A stretch of 64,000 nt of DNA from Gracilaria domingensis (GCA_022539475.1 VCMS01000294.1:62001-126000), one strand, 5' to 3'. Counted from the stretch's first letter, positions 42,543 through 53,789 are shown. Numbers and translations: made by a program. The notes: generated by a model not told the origin, from the letters alone.

Positions 42543-45218
42543 ATGAGTCGTCTTTGTCATCAATTCTCAGAAACGATTGATGCATATCGCTGCTTCTCTT
42601 TAGCAGTTATTCTCTTCCGTGTATCCTTCATAATGGAAAGTAATGGAGTGCGCTCCTCACCAAGATCGAAGTTGATCTTTGCCTGCCATCCTTGCCGTAA
42701 ACGATTTCCGAACAAGTTACTGCTTGAGAACCATCTTCAGAGGACCCATGGTGGCCTTTGTGACAACCAAATACTTCCATCGGAGACAGACTCATCTACC
42801 GCAACAATATCTATCGTTGCAAAGGTTCATAATGTTCTTACTCACAGCTCTGGCGAGCAAGATGCACAGGCCCTTCCAAGTGAGGGCTCTGAAGCAAGTC
42901 CTTTCCTGGCCAACTACGAGCAGGGAATCGTCGAGAATGAGGAGGTCAACAATGTTGACAATGGTATTGAGTCGGTCTCTGCTACTCCAGAGTTCCTTCC
43001 TCGATCTCCATTGCCGGACACCGGGTGTGCTGCAGTCCGTACATGGGTGTTCTTCAACTCACTTGAGGACACTCATGAAGAATTGTTTTCAGAGGTCAAG
43101 ACCCTTTCGCCACCAATAGAGCACCTTTCATCGGCCTCAAGAGCTTCCATAAGACACTGTACTGAAAATTACCTCACGGAAGGTGAGGCTAAAGGACTTT
43201 ACCACTACGCCTGCGAAATACAGAGGGACTCTCCTGCAGAGTATCATTCCTTTCGAGGAGACTTTCAAACTGCGGAAGCCTTTTCTTCTTATTTGCAAAG
43301 AGCAAGAAAGTATAGGGCAAGATCTGAAGGATGGAAAAGGGCAGTGATAAAGACCGAACACGGTTTGAATAGAACGGGAGTATTTCGACCAGTACTGAGG
43401 CTCCTCTTAGAAGTGATTAACAGCGCTGGGGGTTCAAAAGCTGTCGTTCGTTTCAGAGAGGACACCGAGCGTGGAGAGAGAGTGTATTCCAATATCGGCA
43501 ACGGAGACGCGTTAAAAGAGTATCAAAATGCCATTGGTGATGCAGGAATCCCGGTTCTAATTGATTTGTATAGCGATTCCACGACAATGAGCAGTTCCGG
43601 GACGCAATCTGCAAACAATGTAAGAGTGCGCTTCTCCAACATCAGAGGATTTGACAAAATATGGCATGAGATTGGTATAGCTCCTGTGTTGAGCAAATCG
43701 TCTGAGATACTTTCACAAACGAAGCGACGCGAAGAAAAGAATGAACTCTGGCACCGTTTCATTTTCCTCTCTCTCAGAGACATTATGGCTTCATCGCACA
43801 CCGGGATTGCCATTGATGGAGTTCGTTTATATCCCCGTCTCGGTGTTCATGTTGCCTACCAAGTGCAGGAAAGACCGGCATCTGGATTAAAGGGTCATGA
43901 CAGTTACTACGATTGCAGTCATTGTCTGACACCATCCAAACGAAAGCGAGTGTCGCTTTCAGAGAACACAGCACCTAAGAAGAAATCTTTGAGACGAGAT
44001 TTCGACATTGAAAGCCAAGGCACATCATCGCAACTGTGCTCTGAACAGTCAGAAGCGGATACAACAAAACATTGTAACGAGGTTCTGGAGGTTCGCGAGA
44101 TCCAGCTTTCAGCACACACGTTCCCACAAAGAGATGTGTACAAGACAGTTTCTGCTCAACTGAAAGTAGCCAAGACGAAGAAAAAGAGTCCAGGCACTTT
44201 CGTTCATCAATCTCCAATTAGAGATTGCATTGCTTTCCTGGATGGACACAGTGCGCTGCGATTTCCGTCCGTGCTCGGGGCGTTTTCTGGAGCTGCATCT
44301 CCTCCGTACCGTCTTTATTCATCAATTGGTTTTGATATGCTTCACGTACTTGAGCATGGGACAATGCGACAGCTAACGGACAACGCATACATGGTTTTTG
44401 AAAAGGCTCCAGAGTATTACGGAATGTCGAGAGCATATGCTGTAGACATTGCAAACCAAAGAATAATGGATCTTCCTGCAGTGTGTCGCCTTCGAAAGTT
44501 CTCTCCATTCCGTAAAGGACCAAATGAAAAACATGCCGGAGTAACTGGCCTGATGCGTCGAGAATTAAATCCGTACCTCTGGGTTTCAGTGATGGGAATA
44601 TCCAAATCTACGAAGCCTGATGAAGATCGACTTGTCCAGGTTTTCCTGAAGCTGGATTGGTTCCACCGCCAACTAATCGGAGCAAATGTTGGACCTCATA
44701 GATCCAAAAGGACACTGAAGGATATCCAGAAAATCGGCAAACTTGGATATGAGGTTGGCAAGGAAGTCACAGTGCTCTTGGACTCCTCCGTAACAACCAA
44801 GAACCATCGCACGATGTTCCATATATCAAATCACCTTTTTGATTACGGGTGTGTCCGAAAGGGTTCTACCGATGCAAACGAAACCCTCCACAAGCTCACG
44901 AAAGCTGGGTATAACGCAACCAACAAACATCTTCTAAATTTAGCGCCACAGCTGTTGAAGGCCAGGACAAAATTCGTTGCCCAGGACGAAGGCCGTTCTC
45001 ACTTCGCAGTTAAGACCCTGCTTCTAACAAGACGTGAAAAACGAGTCGAGGGCACAGTTCGACGATGCCACCACGAAAGCAATGTTTCCGGACCACAGTT
45101 TTCAGAAGATAAAACTTTGAACTCCAAAATGAATCAGATTGTCTCTGCAACGTCCAACCCAGAAGAAGCAGAAAAGAATATCTGTACTGCATGTCATCCT
45201 TCTACTTCTGATTTTTGA
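42543..45218 (+). CDS. KDZ (Plavaka-like) transposase, copy B, 891 aa
   Basis: Same domain order as copy A: C2H2 finger C48/C51/H64/H69, YSD block, CxxC at 458/461, LHVLEHG at 600-606. Residue 341 is Asp here (codon 43563-43565) and Tyr in copy A. Asp just before LYSD looks the more natural residue beside an acidic active-site block, so copy B is more likely the functional version, by inference. The frame ends at 45216-45218 and overlaps the next frame by four bases. Confidence 0.72.
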   Translation: MSRLCHQFSETIDAYRCFSLAVILFRVSFIMESNGVRSSPRSKLIFACHPCRKRFPNKLLLENHLQRTHGGLCDNQILPSETDSSTATISIVAKVHNVLTHSSGEQDAQALPSEGSEASPFLANYEQGIVENEEVNNVDNGIESVSATPEFLPRSPLPDTGCAAVRTWVFFNSLEDTHEELFSEVKTLSPPIEHLSSASRASIRHCTENYLTEGEAKGLYHYACEIQRDSPAEYHSFRGDFQTAEAFSSYLQRARKYRARSEGWKRAVIKTEHGLNRTGVFRPVLRLLLEVINSAGGSKAVVRFREDTERGERVYSNIGNGDALKEYQNAIGDAGIPVLIDLYSDSTTMSSSGTQSANNVRVRFSNIRGFDKIWHEIGIAPVLSKSSEILSQTKRREEKNELWHRFIFLSLRDIMASSHTGIAIDGVRLYPRLGVHVAYQVQERPASGLKGHDSYYDCSHCLTPSKRKRVSLSENTAPKKKSLRRDFDIESQGTSSQLCSEQSEADTTKHCNEVLEVREIQLSAHTFPQRDVYKTVSAQLKVAKTKKKSPGTFVHQSPIRDCIAFLDGHSALRFPSVLGAFSGAASPPYRLYSSIGFDMLHVLEHGTMRQLTDNAYMVFEKAPEYYGMSRAYAVDIANQRIMDLPAVCRLRKFSPFRKGPNEKHAGVTGLMRRELNPYLWVSVMGISKSTKPDEDRLVQVFLKLDWFHRQLIGANVGPHRSKRTLKDIQKIGKLGYEVGKEVTVLLDSSVTTKNHRTMFHISNHLFDYGCVRKGSTDANETLHKLTKAGYNATNKHLLNLAPQLLKARTKFVAQDEGRSHFAVKTLLLTRREKRVEGTVRRCHHESNVSGPQFSEDKTLNSKMNQIVSATSNPEEAEKNICTACHPSTSDF

Positions 45219-45742
45219 TATGGAGAAAGGTACCGTCTGCAAGGTTTTGCGCTAGTTTTGAGTGGTGTGAAGAACGCATGATGGACACGGTGTATGCTGG
45301 AGATGATGTATGCAACTCTGGTGCGCGAAGAGATTCGATTGTGTACGAATCAAATGAGCAGATTCATTACGGGATTATACAAGTAATTCTGTGTCGCAAT
45401 CACGGCAGAAATCACAAATCCGACCGCAAAGCGATTGTCAGGAGACTTAGAGAATGCTCTCCTGAGCAGGGGAACGAAAAAGTTGTTAACCTTTACGGAA
45501 ATCGACGATTTCAGTATGATATCATCGAAAGCAGTATGTGCTTGGACTGGATTTCAGTGGAAGACTTTCGTCGCCGGGTTGTCTTAGTTCCGGATCCATG
45601 GGTTTTATCGCGATTGTACGGTGCAAAAATGCGATTCAAGCGTATTCCAGATGACGGCTTTGCCAGAAATAATTTGCGCTTCTTTGAAGTAATGGGAGAC
45701 AAGCATACATGTTTTGGTGAACAAGATCTCTCAGGGAATTAA
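45215..45742 (+). CDS. downstream frame of KDZ transposase (copy B)
   Basis: Mirror of 29702-30229. It probably holds the C-terminal module of the transposase, separated by a splice or a frame change. 45743-46791 beyond it holds only the 46545-46580 hairpin and the TIR; a 155-codon frame there overlaps the hairpin and looks non-coding. Confidence 0.5.
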   Translation: MIWRKVPSARFCASFEWCEERMMDTVYAGDDVCNSGARRDSIVYESNEQIHYGIIQVILCRNHGRNHKSDRKAIVRRLRECSPEQGNEKVVNLYGNRRFQYDIIESSMCLDWISVEDFRRRVVLVPDPWVLSRLYGAKMRFKRIPDDGFARNNLRFFEVMGDKHTCFGEQDLSGN

Positions 45743-46790
45743 TATGCTGTTCACAATTATTAGTAGCACTGGCTTCCACTCTCGTCAAAATTATAATTCA
45801 ACAAAGTCGAAACTCTTGCTTCAATGGTCTGTTCCAATAATTTATAAGGCAGCGCTGAGAAGAAAAGTAGACGTTCATATTGCCAATTCGTGAAAGAAGA
45901 AGATTCACACGCGATGCATTCGCGGGGTGAACAATGCGTTGTTTGGCGCCATGTTGTATTACAAAATATGATGAGTACGCATTGCCCAGTGAAGGAGAAA
46001 TCCTCAATTCTTCTCAATGCCGGAATATTGAAACCGTTTTATCGAACTTGCAAACAAAACCAGTTGTGAGTTCGCTTCTTCGTAATTTTTCGCAAAGTAA
46101 AGGATGTTGCGCAAAGTTTTAGACCAAACTTGTTCGAAAGATATGTGTTGTTTTTGACAAAGTGCTTTTGATCGAGATTGTAGCGCGACTGCTCATTGCG
46201 GAGCACAAAAATAAGAAAAGTCTGAAGAACCAAATGACTGAATCTTTCGTGAAGACCTTAAAAGCCTTTGAGGATCACACGTAACGATCGAAGCCGTAGG
46301 ACCTTTTTGCGGTAGATTAATGCTCGCATGCTGCGCGACAAACAATGGAGAGTACGTAGAGCGCAAATTGTCAGCAGGACGCGTTCAAAACATGAGGAGC
46401 ATGATTCGTGACAGTACTCTTCGCAAATGGGGTAAAGAAGGGATGCACAAGAAGCCCAGTAGGTGTTTTCGTAATCGACGGCAAGCTACAAATCTAGGGG
46501 AGAGATGTACATTCGAACATTGGTGTGCAAGAACCAGGGATAAGTTTGGGTCGTGCCGCACTCGCGCGGCACGACCCAAATCTCAAAACATCCACACCCG
46601 AGCAGAGCGTCTCCGTTCAGCTGGGCCTCAAGAGTGGAGAGTGTGCGCGGTTTTATACACTTGGCACTTGTTTGGAAAACTTCTCCTTTTGAATCAATGC
46701 ATATGTGATTGGCTCATGAACTGGGATCGATCCTATTCCCACCGGAGGGTATATTTTCGCCGATTGGAAGAGGGGGGTACTCGCTGATGA

Positions 46791-47043
46791 TGGTCTCCTA
46801 GTGGAATGCTGGCTGCTGGCTCGCAGAGAGGTAGGATGCGCGAAGCGGGATATCGTCAGGTGTCAGGAATGCCTCAGGCAAGTTTACTGGGGGTGGCGCT
46901 AGTCACCGTTTAAGTACTAGGAGCAGGCCGGATGTTCCAGAGGAAGTGCCGAATGCTCCAGCGCGGATCCTATCCCGATATGCGCATCGGGACGCATGCA
47001 GTCAGGTACGTAAGACGGACTGCCACGCGTACCTTGATCGCCA
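46791..47043 (-). repeat. 3' LTR of the old Copia-like element (empty MITE site)
   Basis: On the plus strand it runs TGGTCTCC...GCGCCATC-type sequence ending GATCGCCA; in element orientation it is TGGCGATC...GAGACCA. It aligns with 54922-55517 minus its MITE and has a single TTAA at 46910-46913, where the other LTR has TTAA-MITE-TTAA. The purine-rich tract (minus strand AGAAAAACAGAAAGGAG) adjoins at about 47049-47068. Confidence 0.8.
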
Positions 47044-47095
47044 TCACTGACTCCTTTCTGTTTTTCTGTGGTAGTGAACCTCCTCCTCTCCCTTT

Positions 47096-48331
47096 CTACG
47101 TGCGGTTCCTTGAAGTAACCACACTACCGCGTTGCGGAACAACCCATTGTTCAACCGGATGACTGATGATGCTCGAGTGAAGCAAATAGTTCAGTGCGCG
47201 GCAAGTCTGTGGTTTGGTTAGGCCGTCGGCAGGATTGTGCGCGCGGTTAATATGACAGATGTCCGAAATCTCTTCCCTATTGTAGGCTTCCCGAGTTGCA
47301 CTGAGGTCGATCATCAACCGTTTTTCTCGGGTGTATGTCGACTTCGTGATGGTACCAAAGATGCTGCGGCTCTCGGTCAATAAACAAAGACGAATTTTCC
47401 TTCCAAGACATTGCTCCAGATCGCGTTTTATGACGTATGCGGTATCGAAGGCGTCAGCAAATGCGTAGATCTCGGCTCCAAAGACTGATCGAACCACGCG
47501 TTTGCTCTTGTATGAGCCGTAGTACAGGATGTTGCACTTTCCTGTATGGTCACAAAGAGTGATAATGTACCCAAGTTGCGAAGAAAAATCTTTGTTGTTC
47601 GCAAAAAAGCCGTCTGAATACACGCGTAAGTAGCAAGTGTTTGGGTCGAGTTGTATGTGCTTAATGCTGACGTCTATAGAGTCCTTGACATACTGTATGA
47701 GCTTGTTGAGTCGACTGATGTGTTCAGTGCCGTACTGTTCTTCCGTGACTTGCGCGAGTTGCGCAGTGTTGCAAGCGATATCAGAGCGCGTATTAATTAT
47801 CCAATTGAGCTTCATTGAGGAGGATTTGAAAGGAGGGAATGCGGCGGAGCTCGATATGGTTTCGAGGTTACGTATTTGTGGCCTTTGGTGCATTTCAATG
47901 TGCTGCATTGTCGATTCGATATGTATTACGGCGTATAGAAACGGGTCGAATACTTTGGGCTTTGAATCGAACTTCGTGGCTGTGGTATCAGTCAAATCTT
48001 CGAACTTCTTCGAGCCACTCCGAAGGCAATCATCCACCTATGTTCCCATTACACCTTGGAGGCTACCATCTTCGTCCTTCTTCAAATATAGAGATTGGTC
48101 ACTCTCCGCCTTAACCATTTGTAGGTCATCAAGTGTGTGCCGTGTAAAAGTGTGGTTCCAGTAATCCCCGGACTCCGTCAGATCATAGAGTGTGCGATCA
48201 AGCTTTAAAAGACTGTCGGGGGGGAGTCGAATTTCACGGGGCGGACGAAAATAGGGGAGGCGCCCTATCTTCGGGGTTGACTGAATGTAGGCCATTGTAA
48301 TGTCTCGTGACCAAATTCGAAAGTTGAACAA
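47096..48331 (-). CDS. RT and RNase H of the old Copia-like element
   Basis: 48331-48038 gives the RT stretch LLKLDRTLYDLTESGDYWNH and ESDQSLYLKKDEDG. 48037-47096 gives NKLIQYVKDSIDVSIKHIQL, YSDGFFANNKDFSSQLGYI, SVFGAEIYAFADAFD and AHNPADGLTKP. These are RT palm and RNase H signatures of Copia-type polyproteins. Fossil. Confidence 0.75.
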
Positions 48332-48423
48332 GCGAGGTATGCATGTGATAAGTCGAATTGACTGTACTATTAAGGAGCGTTGCTCGTGTACAATCTGGCA
48401 CTTTTAGTTCCAAAAGGGTTAAC

Positions 48424-48760
48424 CCTTTTGGGACTAAAAGTTCTTATGTCTAGTGAGCTAGACATAAGAAAGAGCCAATGAGAAGGAAAGAAATGACTCG
48501 ATCATGCGGCTGAGGCAGAGCGGTGTAACAAACCATGTTGATTGAAATACACGTGGTAATCGAGTTCGAATGGTATTGGTTTGATTTCAAACAGATTGAA
48601 TTTGTAGCCAATTGAAAAGATTTTTCGCTTATGTCTAGTGAGCTAGACATAAGCCAGGCAGACAAGTGGCACGCTGTCAACGATTGGTTATAGCGGCTAC
48701 CCAATCATGTTGCCCGCTTATGTCTAGCTCACTAGACATAAACGAACCGTCTCAAAAGGG
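48424..48760. mobile_element. MITE, TTAA target site, second locus, 337 bp
   Basis: It is flanked by TTAA (48420-48423, 48761-48764). The ends are CCCTTTTGGGAC and GTCTCAAAAGGG. The foldback CTTATGTCTAG-TGAG-CTAGACATAAG occurs near 48443 and 48628 and, with CTCA, near 48719. It is clearly the same family as 1559-1896 but noticeably diverged, and it sits in the RT region of the retroelement. Directly to its left, 48402-48419 is a second, reversed copy of the terminus. Confidence 0.85.
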
Positions 48761-49314
48761 TTAAACGATCGGTGTGGCCTTAGGCAATTAGTCGAGCCTT
48801 GTAATGGGGTGATGCTTTTTCGGCGTTCTTGATTAGATATACCCATCGGGAGCCAAGTATATTGGGCGCTTCCCCGATTGAATTTCACTCTTTTTTAGCG
48901 ATCTTCTGCGATGTGATCGTCCAGGTTCCACGGGTTGTTAAGCCTTCAATTTCTCTCGCTCGTGCAGGTTCAAACTGGGGTAAGTTGTAACGAATATCCT
49001 GTCGGTCGAGGGTTTCGGTGATTAGGATTGTCGGCGTTGCAAGAGGTGCAGTTGCTTCTTCACTTTTCATACCTTCCGGCTGTGCCTTGAACTGGTCTAC
49101 GAGTTCTTTGTCCGAAAAGTGAGAGGTGGGGATGCATTGGGAGATGTTGAATTAAGCCGTGCGTCCGTCAACACTCGTGTGCAAATGCTTACCATCTAGA
49201 TGTATTATTTTGTGGGGCCCGGTGAACTTCTTCTGCTTCTCCCGGTATATGCGCACAAAGTCTCCTGGCTTCAATTAAAAATTCGTAGCGGGCAGTACTT
49301 TTGCTCGTAAGGCT

Positions 49315-49815
49315 TCAAGTATACAGAGTCGTGCCACAATCCCCGTGTATTCTCGCCGTGCTAATTCGAGAGCGTTGAGCCTTTGCTTTTGATCGTGGAG
49401 GGAGGAAGTACCAATGTTTAAGCGAGGGAGCGTACCGAGAACGAGTAGAGATAGAACCAATCCATTGGGGGCCCATAATATCGTTAATGGCTTTGACAGC
49501 CAAGCTAAGAAGAATATCCTTTTCCATCATAGGATATTCGAGGGTTATCTTCTGAAACGTCTTGCGTAGTGGTGCATGATACCTTTCGCTAACGCCTAAA
49601 CTGTTATGGCTTTCAGTTCCAGATAAAATTAGGTCAATCCCAAGGTTTTCTGATAAACGTTTCCAAGCGTCAGAGGTGAAGATGCTTCCTTGATCCGCTC
49701 GCTGCTTATTGGGGGTTCCAATGTAAAATGTCAACCAACATGAGAGGAACGCTTTCCAAACTACAACCGCTGACTCTCCGTTTAAGAATTTAGTGTTTGA
49801 AAAGCCTGTTTCCAT
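49315..49815 (-). CDS. integrase core of the old Copia-like element
   Basis: It includes TPNKQRADQGSIFTSDAWKR and ESHNSLGVSERYHAPLRKTF, the second Asp and the Glu blocks of the integrase DDE core. Zinc-binding NKADNCRICQTY lies upstream near 49960. Fossil. Confidence 0.75.
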   Translation of the reverse strand: METGFSNTKFLNGESAVVVWKAFLSCWLTFYIGTPNKQRADQGSIFTSDAWKRLSENLGIDLILSGTESHNSLGVSERYHAPLRKTFQKITLEYPMMEKDILLSLAVKAINDIMGPQWIGSISTRSRYAPSLKHWYFLPPRSKAKAQRSRISTARIHGDCGTTLYT

Positions 49816-50205
49816 GTCCGCAACATGTAGTACTGGGAGTTTCTTTCCTCGTTCGGTGATTTACATGAGGTCAAGTGAGATCTGGTCATTGAAGACGATC
49901 TTCTACGGAGGTATCGTCACTCGGAACCGAAGTGGCTTGGTCCGGTATGTCTGACAGATGCGGCAGTTGTCAGCTTTGTTTTGCACTAAATTTTGTGCGG
50001 TCGGAGCAATACGATCTGGGGCGCCACGCTACAGGATATTCAGAAGTTTCTCCGTTTGTGGGCGGAAAAAGTTAAGGTGCATTTTTTGCAACTCCTTGTG
50101 GGTAAAGGCTGATATTGAAGAATAGAGGATAGAGTTCGGCTTTGACGGGTCCCATTCGATTAAAACATGGCCATTTTTCTTTGTCAGTTGTATACGCCAC
50201 TCGGG

Positions 50206-50805
50206 TTATCCACAGAAGAGATGGCGCATTTTCATATCAAGAACGAAGTGCTCACGTTCCCCGATGTCCAGGCCGATTAAAAGTGGGACTGGCGCTTGAA
50301 CTACGTGAACGGAAAAGGATAGTGCGGATCCGTCAGGGAGCGGCAAGTCTATTCGAAAGATACACAAGAAGGTCTTGATGTGTCCACCAAGTTTGAAGCG
50401 TTGAGAGGACGCGTTCGTGATAATGTTCTGTTGAGTGGCTCTAGTGTAAAGCGCAGCTTCAATATCTCCAATTACTGACTTGCGTGCTCCAGAATCAACA
50501 CAGGCGCCGAGGAATTGAGCGTGCTCAATTGTTTGTCTCCTGTCGTCTGCGTAATAACCTCCCCAAAATTGTTCTTGATCTGCCAGAAGTGTGTCGGATG
50601 ACCCAGTTGGAAATTGAGTGATATCCATGGTGTGTATAGCTTCATGTGTAGATTTTGGTTCTGTGCGTAAGGATGGTGCGTGCAATATTTCGGATGGTGC
50701 GCGGTGGTTATGAGTGAATGGAATTAATGCCTGTGGTGACACTATTGTGGTGTGTGTTTTTGGTTCAATGGAGTACTGCTGAGAGAAATTCGTTGCAGTG
50801 CTCAC
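50206..50805 (-). CDS. protease region of the old Copia-like element (right copy)
   Basis: FLGACVDSGARKSVIG is followed by VQAPVPLLIGLDI, the active-site and C-terminal blocks of a retroviral-type aspartic protease. Mirror of 6138-6593 but extending through the position of the N gap. Confidence 0.75.
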   Translation of the reverse strand: MSTATNFSQQYSIEPKTHTTIVSPQALIPFTHNHRAPSEILHAPSLRTEPKSTHEAIHTMDITQFPTGSSDTLLADQEQFWGGYYADDRRQTIEHAQFLGACVDSGARKSVIGDIEAALYTRATQQNIITNASSQRFKLGGHIKTFLCIFRIDLPLPDGSALSFSVHVVQAPVPLLIGLDIGEREHFVLDMKMRHLFCG

Positions 50806-51162
50806 AAGACGCCTGGTGCTGGAGACTAGTCGGCGACCCTGGTCTCCGCTTAAAAATGCGGGACGTCGTCTTCGTTTACGACTTTGGTGGCATACGCATC
50901 GGCAAACTCAGCTAGGAAGTTAGTATGGTTGACATGGTTAGTGTTCGAAATGTCATCCTCGCCGTCTTGGTCGCGTATGTCGCACGCGAAAGCATCCTGA
51001 GTATCATTACTCTCGCAAAGGAGTGCGGTTGCGACCGTGTCATTGAGCGTGAACGTATCATCATTGTCGAGGATGCTATCGTGCGTAATCGTGTGGAGCA
51101 ACGCCTTTCCGATATCGGATGCATCACGGTTCTCATAATGAGATGCTACCGATGGCCGGTGA

Positions 51163-52078
51163 CGTGGCTAAGTTATGAAAACTCCCTTTAATTTTGGGTA
51201 TTGTTGGGATGGTTTGGTTGGACCCTTAATAGGTGGACCCTGCATAGGAAGTGCCTAGTAGGTGTGATAGTAGGACACGTGGTGAAGCTGGCTAGTTAGG
51301 GATTTGTGCCACGCCCGTTGGGGAATACCCTGCACTCTGACAGTGGTTCGTCCACGTGTACGACCCTCGGGAGGTGTGCATTGTAGATACCGTAGTGGTA
51401 ATAGTATATATGCTCGGGTGACCTAACCCTGGAGCCTCCAAGTAAATGGACAACTAAGTCGCGTCCTGTTGAGGATCGGGCTATAGTAGACAGCTGCCTA
51501 CGTAGGTTTACCACTCCCCTCGGAGAGTAACCACGATTGGTTTCGGCGCTACTACCCCTCAGGATCACTTAGGAGGCTTGCATCTTGCCATCTCTGGAAT
51601 CTTTGTTATATCTACCGTTGTATCGTTCCATTGTTGTTGTCATTGTATTTTGTTGTTTACTTTCGTGACTGTTGTTGTCACCCGTTCACCTGGTTCAGGT
51701 ATTGCTTCCGCCCCAGTATTGGGTATATTTTTGGTACGCGTTTGTGCGTCGCTCCGCTATCGGACCTGTTCCCTCCGGTTGGCACGGTCCGCAGCTCCGC
51801 TCCGGTGGGTTCCACCGTGAGCTTTCCCCCGTTGACACGGTTCCCTATTTCCCCATCTCTCTAGGTTCGGGTCACACTCCACCTCTAGATCTAAACCGTT
51901 CTTTGCATCTCACCTCTGTAGGTATACCCAGTCACCATCTCCGGTCTTACACCCGGCTTGTCTCGCGACTCAAACACGGAAAGAGGGTTCTACCGCTGTT
52001 TCTATCCCATCCAGGGAGTAGGACTCGGACATCCTAATGGAGATTCCCCATCGCGCCTAGCGCAGGGTTTTGCTCTAC
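51163..52078. mobile_element. LTR-like insertion (mirror of 4865-5780)
   Basis: It ends GGGTTTTGCTCTACA at 52078 on the plus strand. In this orientation the pyrimidine-rich half lies on the plus strand (51600-51900). The left boundary is an estimate. Confidence 0.5.
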
Positions 52079-52430
52079 AAATCGCCGCCTGGACGATAGA
52101 CATGACTGAGCCATGGTCCGTGCCATCGGTCTCTCCGTTGGGGTTGTGGGAATTCGCTGCAGCAAAGAGACTGTCGAAGACGCGTTTGCCTCGCTTGCGA
52201 AACGGGCAGTTTCGCTTGGTGTGTCCAGGCTTATGGCAGTAGAAGCACCTGCCGGGGCCTTGGTTCCGACGAGGGTTGTGGCGGTTTGAAGCGTAGCCGT
52301 TGCTATGTTGAGGGATGCGACGGAAGTTTTGGCGACCGGCTGGTCTGCCGTATCGTGCATTAGTGTAGTTGATTGATGCAGTGGGCTTTTCGACTCCTCC
52401 ATACGGACCTTGTTCATTTCCAAGTTGCAC
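52002..52430 (-). CDS. gag zinc-knuckle segment (right copy)
   Basis: CFYCHKPGHTKRNC, CX2CX4HX4C. Mirror of 4513-4941. Its last part overlaps the LTR-like insertion. Confidence 0.75.
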   Translation of the reverse strand: MQLGNEQGPYGGVEKPTASINYTNARYGRPAGRQNFRRIPQHSNGYASNRHNPRRNQGPGRCFYCHKPGHTKRNCPFRKRGKRVFDSLFAAANSHNPNGETDGTDHGSVMSIVQAAICRAKPCARRDGESPLGCPSPTPWMG

Positions 52431-52809
52431 TTGTTTTTGGCAGAATCTCTGCGCTCTGTCTGCAAGCGCGATGTATAGGTCATGATACGTAGGGTATACA
52501 GAGTTTGGTCGATAAAGCTCAACTGCGCACCATTACATGTTTTCCATCGATGTGATCAAAAGGTCACGCTTGCACTCGTCCGTCCGTAAGCCTCGCGGGA
52601 TACGAGAGAATTTGGTTTCAATCTCATCAGTAAGGGCATTGTATGCCTCGTTGATTGTACGGTTGCCATCGAGGTAGTCCTTAACGCGAATATTACGTAG
52701 AAAGGATAGAATTCGCTGCTGCTGCGCGGTGTTATGGAACTTATCAGACATTAACTGTTTGGCATGTACGTAGTCATTGGCAGTTGGCTTCACAATTTTG
52801 TCAAAGTTG

Positions 52810-53789
52810 TAGAGCAAAACCCGAGCGATGGGTTCGTCTCTCAAGGCGTTCGAGTCCTTGCCCTCTAGACGAGGTGAACTCAGCGGTGAGCCCTCCGAAC
52901 ACGGATAGTGCGGGTGTAAGACCGACCGTGGTACGGGATATACCTACGGAGGTTGCTGGGTGAACGGGCCTGATCCAGGAATCCGGCGAAAAGCGACGGA
53001 ATGGTTGAGGAGGGAAATACCGTAGAGCGGTGTAAGCCCTAGGTAAAAAGGGGAAAAGGAAGGGAAACCAAAGGAGGAAAAGAGAGGAATCCCGCGGCGG
53101 GACGTGCGGCAAGCGGCAACGGACCCAGCGCTGGGAGACGACGATGTGTATTAAACCCACGCGACACAACTCTATACAGAGACGGAAACGCTACCAATTG
53201 TGGTGAAAGCAGTTCAACTGCACAGTAAAAGAAACAGAAAGTCCGAAGACACGGAATAAATAAGCCCGAAGGCAAGGCCACAATGGTCAGTATTGCCTGA
53301 GTGATCCCGAGGGATGAATCCAATGCGTACCGTACGCGGTGACCCTCCTGAAGGAGTTGTACACTTCACGCAGGCGAACTTGGTTCAGAGCCGAACTCGG
53401 TTACCCTTTGCTTCAGGAGGAGGTGACCGGGAGGTCACCTCTTATATCGTAACCGATAAATTAGTTAAACTAAATTAAATAATCTAGTGCACACCTAAGC
53501 AGGTCCATACACGTGGTGCACGTGACAACCCGCGGCAGCGTCCAGTAAAATATCGGACAATCATAACAAGACATGTGTGAACACACCCATTCCCACACAC
53601 GCGTACACGCGACCAGTACTCATCTGCGCCACGTCATGGCCGACCCCTCAGGGTACCATACCTCAATACTGCCAAAAAGTATCCCATCCGTGGTCCAATA
53701 CTCATACCTTCCGAGTACCCGGAATCATCCTTACCAGGGGTTTATGAAATCCTTCCCCGTGTACCGAGAGAGCACGTTTTGCTCTACAA
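52810..53789. mobile_element. solo-LTR-like insertion in gag (mirror of 3154-4133)
   Basis: TGTAGAGCAAAAC/GTTTTGCTCTACA ends and the flanking 5-bp duplication (AAAGT on this strand) are preserved as in the left copy. Confidence 0.7.

Larger units (their letters stand above)
40468..46791 (+). mobile_element. KDZ-superfamily DNA transposon, copy B, 6324 bp, inverted twin
   Basis: It is the reverse complement of 28653-34977. The outer TIR (ending CTCGCTGATGAT) abuts the terminal TGGTCTCC of the 3' LTR of the old retroelement at 46791. The inner flank is ACTGGTATG. No TSD is evident. Gene content is identical to copy A. Confidence 0.75.
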
